Part shown: positions 5,631 to 11,706 of the stretch, piece by piece
Numbering within the stretch: position 1 is the stretch's first letter
Layout: every line of letters starts with the position of its first letter
Assembly (NCBI GenBank): GCA_900545165.1
Contig: UQYA01000059.1
Location: forward strand, 1 to 11,706
Source: an uncultured Collinsella sp.
Lineage (GTDB): Bacteria; Actinomycetota; Coriobacteriia; Coriobacteriales; Coriobacteriaceae
Length of the DNA: 11,706 nucleotides
Direction of reading: 5' to 3'
Translations under genes and position numbers: made by a program
Notes under the pieces: generated by a model
What the model was told of the DNA's origin: nothing
Seen by the model: only the letters and a program-made list of their open reading frames with translations
Database searches by the model: none

Positions 5631-8099
5631 ATGCGACATGCGCATATCCATGTAACGGGCATTGTGCAGGGCGTTGGCATGCGACCGTTTGTGTATCGCG
5701 AGGCCATGGCGCACGGCATTTGCGGCTGGGTGCTCAACGCGGGCGACGGCGTGCATATCGAGGCGCACGCTCCGGCCGATGCGCTCGATGCTTTTGTTGC
5801 CGCACTTTCTGAGCATGCGCCCGCGGCGGCCCGCGTTGAGCGAGTCGATATTGCGGATTTGGAGCCTGGCGGCTGGAGCACTGCCGATGAGCAGGGCTTT
5901 CACATTGTGGCGTCGCAGGACCAGACCGCGCACACGACGCTCGTCTCGCCCGATATCGCCACCTGCGACGATTGTCTGCGCGAGTTGTTCGATCCCGCCG
6001 ACCGACGCTATCACTACCCCTTTATCAACTGCACCAACTGCGGCCCACGCTTTACCATCATCCGATCGCTGCCTTATGACCGAGCGGCCACATCGATGGA
6101 CCGTTTCCCCATGTGTCCCAAGTGTGCCGCGGAGTATGCCGACCCACTCGACCGGCGTTTTCACGCGCAACCCGATGCCTGCTTTGATTGCGGGCCGCAT
6201 ATTACGTGGCGCGAGGCTGTAAACAGCGATGCGTGCGGGAATTCGTCCGCGTCGCCGGCCGTCGGCACCACACGCGAGACCAGCGACGCCATTATCGACC
6301 GCTGTGTTGAGCTGCTGGCCGACGGCGGTATCGTCGCCATCAAGGGTCTGGGCGGATTCCACTTGGCATGCGACGCCTCCAACGAGCAGGCGGTAGCCGA
6401 GCTTCGCCGCCGCAAACGCCGCAGCAACAAACCGCTTGCCGTTATGGTACGCGACCTTGCCGATGTTGAACGCCTGTGCCATGTCAACGACGTCGAACGC
6501 GACCTGCTGACCGGCAGCATTCGCCCCATTGTGCTGCTGCGCCGACGTGCCGTTTGCGAGAGCGGCGGCTCCCCCAACGCCCTCGCGCTCGCGCTGTCCG
6601 TCGCACACGACCTTCCCGAGCTCGGTGTTATGCTCCCCTACACCCCGCTTCAGCATCTGTTGCTTGCCGCGGCAGAAGCCCGCGGTATGCACGCGTTCGT
6701 CATGACCAGCGGAAACCTGAGCGAAGAACCCATCGAGACCGACGACAACCTTGCCTGGGAGCACCTCGTTGCCGCCGGCATCGCCGACGCGTTGCTCGGT
6801 AACGACCGCGCAATCCTCTCGCGCTACGACGACTCTGTGGTACGCGTGGTCGATGGCGCCGTTATGCCCGTTCGCCGCGCTCGCGGATATGCACCCCAGC
6901 CGCTGCCGTTGCCGGCGCTCGACGGCGCTCCGTCCTGCGTGCTCGCCTGCGGGCCACAACAAAAGGCCACGATTGCGCTCACGCGTGAAGGGACGAACGG
7001 CGAGGCAACCTGTTTTGTGTCGCAGCATATCGGCGATGTTGAAAACGGCGGGACCTTCGATGCCTGGAACGCCGCGTGCACGCGCTTGGAAGATCTCTTT
7101 GACTTGACGCCCGCCGCCTTGGCATGCGATCTACACCCCAGCTATCTATCGAGCCAGTGGGCGCGCGAGCAGGCGCGAAAATGCAATCTGCCGCTCGTCG
7201 AGGTGCAGCACCATCATGCGCATATCGCGAGCGTAATGGCCGAGGCTATCGCCGCGGGCCAGCTTACAACCGACGCGCGCGTCCTGGGCATCGTCTTTGA
7301 CGGCACCGGCGCCGGCACCGACGGCACCATATGGGGCGGTGAGTTTCTTATCGCCGGCCTTGGCGGCTTTGCGCGCGCCGCGCATTTGCGCACTTGGGCG
7401 CTCCCCGGCGGGGCGGCCTCCGTGCGCGACGCCCGCCGCAACGCCTTCGCCTTGCTCAATGAGCTCGGCCTGCTTGAACACCCGGGGGCCGAGCGGCTCT
7501 TAGGCGACCTAGACGAGCAAACACGTAGCGTGACGGCAACGATGATCGAACGTGGCATCAACAGTCCGCGCACCAGCAGCATGGGTCGCTTGTTTGATGC
7601 CGCAGCCGCGATTCTGGGCATTTGCGGCCAGGCGACCTACGAGGGTGAACCCGCCATCGAGCTCGAGGCCGCCGCCTGGCGCGCGCTCAGCAGCGAAAGT
7701 ACCTGCCCCACCGGCAATATGGCCAGCTTTTCCGTAACCGAATCATCCCGTCCGGACGACTGCCATGTTCTGAACTCCAAATCGCTTATTGAGGAGCTTT
7801 TGGAGGGAATCGGGGCCGACGTGCCCGCCGGCCAACTCGCGCTCGACTTCCATGTCGCCGTCGCACGCTCCTCGGCACACATCGCCAGCGAGATCTGCGC
7901 GCGCGAGGACATCGATGCCGTCGCGCTCTCGGGCGGTGTGTTCATGAACCGACTTTTGCTCCAGCTCCTCACCCGCGAGCTCAAAAGCATGGGTCTCACT
8001 GTCTTGGTTCCCCACTCCGTGCCCGTCAACGACGGCTGCATCTCCTACGGTCAGGCGGCGATCGCGCGCGCCCACCTCGCGCAGATCGCATCGCAGTAG
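5631..8099 (+). CDS. hypF: Hydrogenase maturation carbamoyltransferase HypF
   Basis: HypF converts carbamoyl phosphate to carbamoyl adenylate and passes the carbamoyl group to the C-terminal Cys of HypE, the source of the cyanide ligands of [NiFe]-hydrogenase. All domains are present in 822 residues: acylphosphatase (1-95) with VQGVGMRPF and R18; a double zinc finger with C112, C115, C134, C137, C162, C165, C184 and C187 in the family spacing; a YrdC-like domain (about 218-415) with KGLGGFHLACDA; and a Kae1-like domain with QHHHAHIASVMAE (526-538), FDGTGAGTDGTIWGGEF (556-572), LSGGVFMN (766-773) and NDG (800-802). The usual Phe of the acylphosphatase loop is Met here. It is somewhat longer than common homologues (about 750-770), with extra linker at about 195-217. 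GGAGGG sits 4 bases before the ATG; an ATG at 5568 inside nikR is rejected. Confidence 0.97.
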   Translation: MRHAHIHVTGIVQGVGMRPFVYREAMAHGICGWVLNAGDGVHIEAHAPADALDAFVAALSEHAPAAARVERVDIADLEPGGWSTADEQGFHIVASQDQTAHTTLVSPDIATCDDCLRELFDPADRRYHYPFINCTNCGPRFTIIRSLPYDRAATSMDRFPMCPKCAAEYADPLDRRFHAQPDACFDCGPHITWREAVNSDACGNSSASPAVGTTRETSDAIIDRCVELLADGGIVAIKGLGGFHLACDASNEQAVAELRRRKRRSNKPLAVMVRDLADVERLCHVNDVERDLLTGSIRPIVLLRRRAVCESGGSPNALALALSVAHDLPELGVMLPYTPLQHLLLAAAEARGMHAFVMTSGNLSEEPIETDDNLAWEHLVAAGIADALLGNDRAILSRYDDSVVRVVDGAVMPVRRARGYAPQPLPLPALDGAPSCVLACGPQQKATIALTREGTNGEATCFVSQHIGDVENGGTFDAWNAACTRLEDLFDLTPAALACDLHPSYLSSQWAREQARKCNLPLVEVQHHHAHIASVMAEAIAAGQLTTDARVLGIVFDGTGAGTDGTIWGGEFLIAGLGGFARAAHLRTWALPGGAASVRDARRNAFALLNELGLLEHPGAERLLGDLDEQTRSVTATMIERGINSPRTSSMGRLFDAAAAILGICGQATYEGEPAIELEAAAWRALSSESTCPTGNMASFSVTESSRPDDCHVLNSKSLIEELLEGIGADVPAGQLALDFHVAVARSSAHIASEICAREDIDAVALSGGVFMNRLLLQLLTRELKSMGLTVLVPHSVPVNDGCISYGQAAIARAHLAQIASQ

Positions 8100-8147
8100 C
8101 CCGATCTCGCTCGTCGCCGCGCCATCTGTCTCACGGGCGTAACGCGT

Positions 8148-8176
8148 TTGCCCGCGAACCCCGCGAGCGCTACCAT
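8148..8176 (+). promoter_or_regulatory. Possible internal promoter before hypC
   Basis: The 133-base gap between hypF and hypC contains TTGCCC (8148-8153) and TACCAT (8171-8176) separated by 17 bases, each matching four of six consensus positions. TATAAA at 8215-8220 is too close to the ATG for a conventional leader and overlaps the ribosome binding region (AAGGGG, 6 bases from the start). hypC-hypD may therefore be transcribed independently of hypF. Confidence 0.35.
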
Positions 8177-8232
8177 CAAGCAATGGATTATCAAGCGCCT
8201 ATCCAGCGCAAAGCGTATAAAAGGGGAACAAT

Positions 8233-8493
8233 ATGTGCCTTGCCGTTCCCGGTAAAGTAGTCAAACGCGACGACGACCTCAAGGCCACCGTCGACATGAT
8301 GGGCATCGAGCGCCCGGTGTCGCTGCGACTCGTGCCGACGGCACAAGTAGGCGACTATATTCTGGTGCACGCTGGATTTGGCATCCAGATCGTCGACGAG
8401 CAGGAGGCGCAGGATACGCTCGACCTGGTCAACACCATGACCGAACTGGTCGAAGAGGACCAACTGGCCAGCAACCCGGCCGAGGCGTACTAG
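8233..8493 (+). CDS. hypC: Hydrogenase maturation chaperone HypC
   Basis: HypC is a small chaperone that works with HypD as the scaffold for the Fe(CN)2CO group and then carries it to the hydrogenase large-subunit precursor. The 86-residue protein begins MCLAVPGKV, matching the invariant MCxxxPG start in which C2 is the functional cysteine after Met removal. It continues with the OB-fold strands and VGDYILVHAGFGIQIVDEQEA (about 39-59), the family signature. AAGGGG lies 6 bases before the ATG. The TAG shares its last base with the hypD GTG. HybG-type paralogues have the same signature; context with hypD and hypE supports hypC. Confidence 0.96.
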   Translation: MCLAVPGKVVKRDDDLKATVDMMGIERPVSLRLVPTAQVGDYILVHAGFGIQIVDEQEAQDTLDLVNTMTELVEEDQLASNPAEAY

Positions 8494-9605
8494 TGGTGGC
8501 CGGACAGCCGGCTCGCTCCGGTATCGACTTTTCGGCATTTCGCGATTCCAAGCTGGCCCGCGAGCTCATCGAACGCATCCGTGAACTTGTCGGCGACCGC
8601 ACCATCAACCTTATGGAAGTCTGCGGCACGCACACCGTGAGCATCGGTCGCTATGGCTTTCGCTCCATTATGCCGGCGGGACTCAAGCTGCTGAGCGGCC
8701 CGGGTTGCCCCGTCTGCGTTACCGCCAACCGCGATATAGACCATGCAATCGCGCTCGCCAACATAGACGGCGCCATCATCACCACCTTTGGCGATATGAT
8801 GCGCGTTCCCGGATCGTCCACCTCACTCGCCGCGCAAAAGGCGGCAGGGCGCGACATCCGCATCGTCTACTCACCACTCGACGCACTCGATATCGCTGAG
8901 CAAAACCCCGACCGCCCGGTCATCTTTATGGGTGTGGGCTTTGAGACCACCACTCCCACCATCGCCGCCGCCATCCTGGAGGCAGACGCACGCGGGCTGC
9001 AGAACTTCTCGGTCTACTGCGCCCATAAGACCACGCCGCCGGCGCTGCGCGCCATCGCCAACGATCCCGAGACCGCTATCGACGGCTTTATCCTGCCGGG
9101 CCACGTCGCCACTATCACGGGTTTGGCGCCCTTTAGCTTTTTGGTCGACGAGTTTAAGACCCCGGGCGTGGTTACGGGATTTGAACCGGTCGACATCTTG
9201 CAGGGCATCTGCATGCTGGTCCAGATGGTTGTTGAGGGGCAGCCCGCGATCGACAACGCCTACCGTCGCGGCGTCAATGCCGACGGCAATCCTGTGGCGC
9301 GCCAGCTGGTCGAGCAGGTATTTGAGCCGTGCGATACCACGTGGCGCGGGTTGGGATCGATTGCGGCTTCGGGACTCGCCATTCGTCCCGAGTTTTCGCA
9401 CTTTGATGCCAGCATGCGCTTTGACGTGTCCATCGAGCCGACGGTCGAGCCACGCGGATGCCGCTGCGGCGACGTGTTGCGCGGAGCCATTACGCCGAGC
9501 GACTGCCCTCTGTTCGGCCACGCTTGTACACCCGAGCATCCCATCGGCCCCTGCATGGTGAGCTCCGAAGGCAGCTGCGCGGCATATTTCCGCTACCGAG
9601 GCTAA
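8493..9605 (+). CDS. hypD: Hydrogenase maturation Fe-S protein HypD
   Basis: HypD is the [4Fe-4S] scaffold which, with HypC, binds iron and receives cyanide from HypE. The 370-residue protein has the family motifs CGTHT (44-48), GPGCPVC (69-75), FGDMMRVPG (99-107), GFETTTP (149-155) and LPGHV (201-205). The C-terminal cysteine-rich region for the cluster contains C323, C325, C338, C345, C354 and C362. C44, C72 and C75 correspond to the conserved cysteines used for Fe(CN)2 handling. The start is one of two adjacent GTG codons (8493 or 8496); the first overlaps the hypC stop and has GAGG 7 bases upstream. No terminator with a U tract follows, but a perfect hairpin lies in the gap to hypE. Confidence 0.97.
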   Translation: MVAGQPARSGIDFSAFRDSKLARELIERIRELVGDRTINLMEVCGTHTVSIGRYGFRSIMPAGLKLLSGPGCPVCVTANRDIDHAIALANIDGAIITTFGDMMRVPGSSTSLAAQKAAGRDIRIVYSPLDALDIAEQNPDRPVIFMGVGFETTTPTIAAAILEADARGLQNFSVYCAHKTTPPALRAIANDPETAIDGFILPGHVATITGLAPFSFLVDEFKTPGVVTGFEPVDILQGICMLVQMVVEGQPAIDNAYRRGVNADGNPVARQLVEQVFEPCDTTWRGLGSIAASGLAIRPEFSHFDASMRFDVSIEPTVEPRGCRCGDVLRGAITPSDCPLFGHACTPEHPIGPCMVSSEGSCAAYFRYRG

Positions 9606-9610
9606 TGGGT

Positions 9611-9634
9611 TCCGCCGTTCTAACGAACGGCGGA
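9611..9634. repeat. Perfect 10-bp inverted repeat between hypD and hypE
   Basis: TCCGCCGTTC (9611-9620) and GAACGGCGGA (9625-9634) pair exactly around a TAAC loop, starting 5 bases after the hypD stop. No U run follows, so it is an unconvincing terminator. It may mark the 3' end of a processed hypC-hypD transcript or be a DNA-binding site just upstream of the hypE promoter. Confidence 0.65.
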
Positions 9635-9658
9635 CCGGTCGACGCTGCGCCTCGCCCA

Positions 9659-9681
9659 TATAATTCCACCCACGATTGGAG
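9659..9681 (+). promoter_or_regulatory. Probable hypE -10 box and ribosome binding site
   Basis: A perfect TATAAT (9659-9664) lies 25 bases before the hypE ATG, in otherwise GC-rich sequence. No convincing -35 box is seen at 16-18 bases. TGGAG (9677-9681) is the ribosome binding site, 8 bases from the start. Transcription from here would give a leader of roughly 18-20 bases. Confidence 0.45.
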
Positions 9682-9689
9682 TTTTCGAT

Positions 9690-10724
9690 ATGTCCCATAG
9701 CGTTACCGATAGCACCGTCCTGCTGGGTCACGGCTCCGGCGGCCAGATGATGAAACGCATCATCGACGAGGTCTTTTTGGATGCCTTTGGGTCGCCCGAG
9801 CTGCTCGAGGGCAACGATGCCGGCGTCGCCGCACTGCCCGCGAGCGGGCGCATCGCCATGTCGACCGACAGCTTTGTGGTGACGCCGCAGTTCTTCCCCG
9901 GCGGCAATATCGGCCGACTCGCCGCGTGCGGAACCGTCAACGATGTCGCAACCTCGGGTGCCAATGTGCGCTACCTGTCGTGCGGCTTTATCCTCGAAGA
10001 GGGCTATCCCATGGACAAGCTGCGTCAGATCGTGCAGACCATGGCCGAGACGGCGCGCGAGGCGGGCGTGGCGATCATCACCGGCGACACCAAAGTGGTT
10101 GAGCGTGGCGGGGCCGACGGCGTCTACATCAACACCGCCGGCGTGGGCGAAGTGCCCGCGGGCGTGGCGCTCAGTGGCGCAAACTGCCAACCTGGCGATG
10201 TCATCCTGGTGTCGGGTACACTCGGCGACCACGGCATCGCCATCATGAGCCAACGCGAGGGCTTGGCGTTTTCGAGCAACATCGAAAGCGATGCCGCGCC
10301 GCTCAACCACCTGATAGCCGACGTGCTGACCGCCGCCCCCGACACGCGCTGTTTCCGCGACCCCACGCGCGGCGGCCTTGCATCCACGCTCAATGAGTTT
10401 GCGCAGGCCAGCTGCGTTGCGATGGAGGTCGATGAGGACGCCGTGCCCGTGCGCCCCGATGTGCAGGCAGCTTGCGAGATGCTCGGCTATGACGTGCTGC
10501 AGGTAGCAAACGAGGGCAAGATGGTTGCCGTGGTGCCGGCCGAGCAGGCCGATGCCGCGCTGGCCGCCATGCGTTCCGCCCGCTACGGCGAGAACGCCGC
10601 GATTATCGGCCGCGTGCTGCCGCTTGGATCGGACGCTCGACCCGCCGTGCGCGTACGCACCGGCTGGGGCTCGACCCGCATCCTCGACATGCTCGTGGGA
10701 GAACAGCTGCCAAGGATTTGCTAG
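9690..10724 (+). CDS. hypE: Hydrogenase maturation protein HypE
   Basis: HypE accepts a carbamoyl group from HypF on its C-terminal cysteine and, using ATP, dehydrates it to a thiocyanate that donates cyanide to iron on HypC/HypD. The 344-residue protein is of PurM/AIR-synthetase type. It shows LGHGSGG (12-18), STDSFVVTP (58-66), GTVNDVATSGA (81-91), GDTKVVERG (132-140), RDPTRGGLA (223-231) and ANEGK (273-277), and ends exactly in PRIC, with C344 as the carrier thiol. Length and motifs are standard and no key residue is missing. It is 84 bases downstream of hypD with its own promoter-like elements. Confidence 0.97.
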   Translation: MSHSVTDSTVLLGHGSGGQMMKRIIDEVFLDAFGSPELLEGNDAGVAALPASGRIAMSTDSFVVTPQFFPGGNIGRLAACGTVNDVATSGANVRYLSCGFILEEGYPMDKLRQIVQTMAETAREAGVAIITGDTKVVERGGADGVYINTAGVGEVPAGVALSGANCQPGDVILVSGTLGDHGIAIMSQREGLAFSSNIESDAAPLNHLIADVLTAAPDTRCFRDPTRGGLASTLNEFAQASCVAMEVDEDAVPVRPDVQAACEMLGYDVLQVANEGKMVAVVPAEQADAALAAMRSARYGENAAIIGRVLPLGSDARPAVRVRTGWGSTRILDMLVGEQLPRIC

Positions 10725-10807
10725 GGCGGAACCGCACGGTCAGCGCGATGCGGCTAGACATCCCTGGAGATGTTCAGATTCCAAGCACGCCCAACGCATA
10801 AGCCCAG

Positions 10808-10813
10808 TATTAT
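10808..10813 (+). promoter_or_regulatory. Possible -10 box of the HAD phosphatase gene
   Basis: TATTAT (10808-10813, five of six) lies 35 bases before the proposed ATG, with no obvious -35 box. The 124 bases between hypE and the phosphatase gene hold no terminator that I can see. Confidence 0.3.
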
Positions 10814-10848
10814 GAGGTGCGTTTTGAAACCCAATGACGGGAGTTTTC

Positions 10849-11517
10849 ATGGCAGCAGCTTTTTCCCATGTGATCTTTGATCTGGACGGCACCATCCTCA
10901 ACACGCTCGAGGACCTGGCGGCCGCCGGCAACCATACCTGCGAGATGCACGGCTGGCCCACGTTTGCCGTTGACGAGTACCGCTACAAGGTGGGAAACGG
11001 CATGCTCAAGCTGGTTGAGCGCTTTATGCCTGCCGAGTATGCGGGCGACGGCCGTATGTTTGAGCAGACGCTTGCCGAGTTTAGGGCTTACTACGGCGAG
11101 CACAAGGAGGACCACACCGCCCCCTATGCCGGTACAACCGAGATGCTCGACCGCCTGCGCGCCGCGGGTGTGCAGCTTGCCGTACTCACCAACAAGGACC
11201 ACATCTCGGCGGCTCCGCTTATCGAGAAGTACTTTGGTCCCGACCGCTTTGCGCTGGTCCAGGGCCGTATCGATGCGTTTCCACCCAAGCCCGAAGCGCC
11301 CGTCACGCTGCATGTGATGGAAGCGCTGGGCGCCGACCCGACAACCACGCTCTATGTGGGCGATTCCAATGTCGACGTCCTGACCGGTCACAATGCCGGC
11401 CTCAAGAGCGCGGGCGTTAGCTGGGGCTTCCGCGGCCGCGCAGAGCTTGAAGCAGCCGGCGCCGACTACGTGGTGGACACCCAAGCAGAGCTCGCGGCGC
11501 TGGTGCTGGGCGAGTAG
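10849..11517 (+). CDS. HAD-family hydrolase, phosphoglycolate phosphatase-like
   Basis: The 222-residue cytoplasmic protein is a haloacid-dehalogenase superfamily phosphatase. It has motif I DLDGT (11-15, nucleophile D11, acid D13), a helical cap (about 17-88) of the Gph/PGMB kind, motif II LTNKD with T114, motif III K147 in PPKPEAP, and motif IV VGDSNVDVLTGHNAG with D172 and D176. This pattern matches Gph, which removes phosphate from 2-phosphoglycolate, but close relatives act on other sugar phosphates, so substrate is not assigned. The ATG at 10849 has GGGAG 5 bases upstream; an in-frame ATG at 10834 lies upstream of that site. It follows hypE by 124 bases with its own possible -10 box, so a link to hydrogenase maturation is not implied. 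Confidence 0.92.
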   Translation: MAAAFSHVIFDLDGTILNTLEDLAAAGNHTCEMHGWPTFAVDEYRYKVGNGMLKLVERFMPAEYAGDGRMFEQTLAEFRAYYGEHKEDHTAPYAGTTEMLDRLRAAGVQLAVLTNKDHISAAPLIEKYFGPDRFALVQGRIDAFPPKPEAPVTLHVMEALGADPTTTLYVGDSNVDVLTGHNAGLKSAGVSWGFRGRAELEAAGADYVVDTQAELAALVLGE

Positions 11518-11565
11518 CGCCAGCGCTGCCCAACCCAGCCGCCGCAATGCCGTTGCACGGAAAGT

Positions 11566-11592
11566 AGTCGTTGGGGACGTTCTTAAACGACT
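11566..11592. repeat. Short inverted repeat downstream of the phosphatase gene
   Basis: AGTCGTT (11566-11572) and AACGACT (11586-11592) pair perfectly with a 13-base loop. No U tract follows. It might be part of a dispersed intergenic repeat, like the GGGAC-containing palindrome at 154-188, or simply chance. The surrounding gap (11518-11636) shows no gene. Confidence 0.35.
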
Positions 11593-11636
11593 GGTCAAAC
11601 AATGGCAACGTCGCAGGTAGAGGACGGACAGACACT

Positions 11637-11706
11637 ATGACCCAATCCGAGGGCACGGAAACGACAGGAGCCCCCGCTCGTGACCGCGGGTCGGGGCTGC
11701 GACAAT
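11637..11706 (+). CDS. Possible start of an unidentified gene (cut by the right edge)
   Basis: An ATG at 11637 opens a frame that stays free of stops to the end, giving 23 residues beginning MTQSEGTETTGAPARDRG. They are polar and low in complexity, as in many disordered N-terminal tails. A weak AGAGGAC motif lies about 11 bases upstream. Too little is present to assign a family, and the frame may be fortuitous. Confidence 0.35.
   Translation, partial: MTQSEGTETTGAPARDRGSGLRQ

Noticed and set aside
5613..7028. 471-codon minus-strand frame opposite hypF
   Set aside because: It is the antisense shadow of the highly conserved HypF coding sequence.
8871..10310. 479-codon minus-strand frame opposite hypD and hypE
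   Set aside because: It spans two well-supported genes and their gap, has a low-complexity shadow-like composition and matches no family.
10849..11517. HAD phosphatase as a dedicated part of the hydrogenase maturation pathway
   Set aside because: HypF handles carbamoyl phosphate itself, the gene has its own -10-like box and a 124-base gap, and the sequence fits general phosphoglycolate phosphatase-like enzymes.

Overview
The window is GC-rich, gene-dense bacterial chromosome. It carries NAD biosynthesis genes, an AgrA/AgrC-like two-component pair, a thioredoxin and a nickel/[NiFe]-hydrogenase maturation cluster. GC content, gene style and this combination suggest an anaerobic gut actinobacterium of the Coriobacteriia, perhaps Collinsella-like. 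That placement is inferred from overall look, not from a marker gene.

Left part (1-1302, minus strand): the start of nadB (L-aspartate oxidase) lies downstream of a complete nadA (quinolinate synthase), so both de novo quinolinate enzymes form one operon. A 35-bp imperfect palindrome sits between them. A perfect 19-bp inverted repeat covers the nadA promoter and looks like an operator, probably for a niacin-responsive repressor.

Centre left (1442-3510, plus strand): a LytTR response regulator and a GHKL-type membrane histidine kinase overlap by one base. A tandem direct repeat lies just upstream and could be an autoregulatory site. No signal-peptide gene is visible. A minus-strand gene (3575-4150) follows; it looks like a degenerate uracil-DNA-glycosylase-fold protein. 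It is divergent from trxA (4287-4607), and the two share an AT-rich promoter core.

Right part (4729-10724, plus strand): after a strong intrinsic terminator comes a nickel cluster in the order small unknown protein, nikR, hypF, hypC, hypD, hypE. HypF makes a carbamoyl adenylate and transfers the carbamoyl group to the C-terminal Cys of HypE. HypE dehydrates it to a thiocyanate, and HypC/HypD assemble the Fe(CN)2CO unit of [NiFe]-hydrogenase. hypA and hypB, the usual nickel-insertion genes, are absent here, as are hydrogenase structural genes. In their place are an 82-residue Cys-free protein beginning Met-His-Asp and a NikR with an extra His/Cys-rich N-terminal tail. This is the most unusual part of the window. 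The cluster is broken by three gaps holding promoter-like or hairpin elements, so it may be several transcription units.

Right end: a phosphoglycolate-phosphatase-like HAD hydrolase (10849-11517), a short intergenic inverted repeat, and the possible start of another gene running off the end. No tRNA, rRNA, CRISPR array or insertion sequence was seen.
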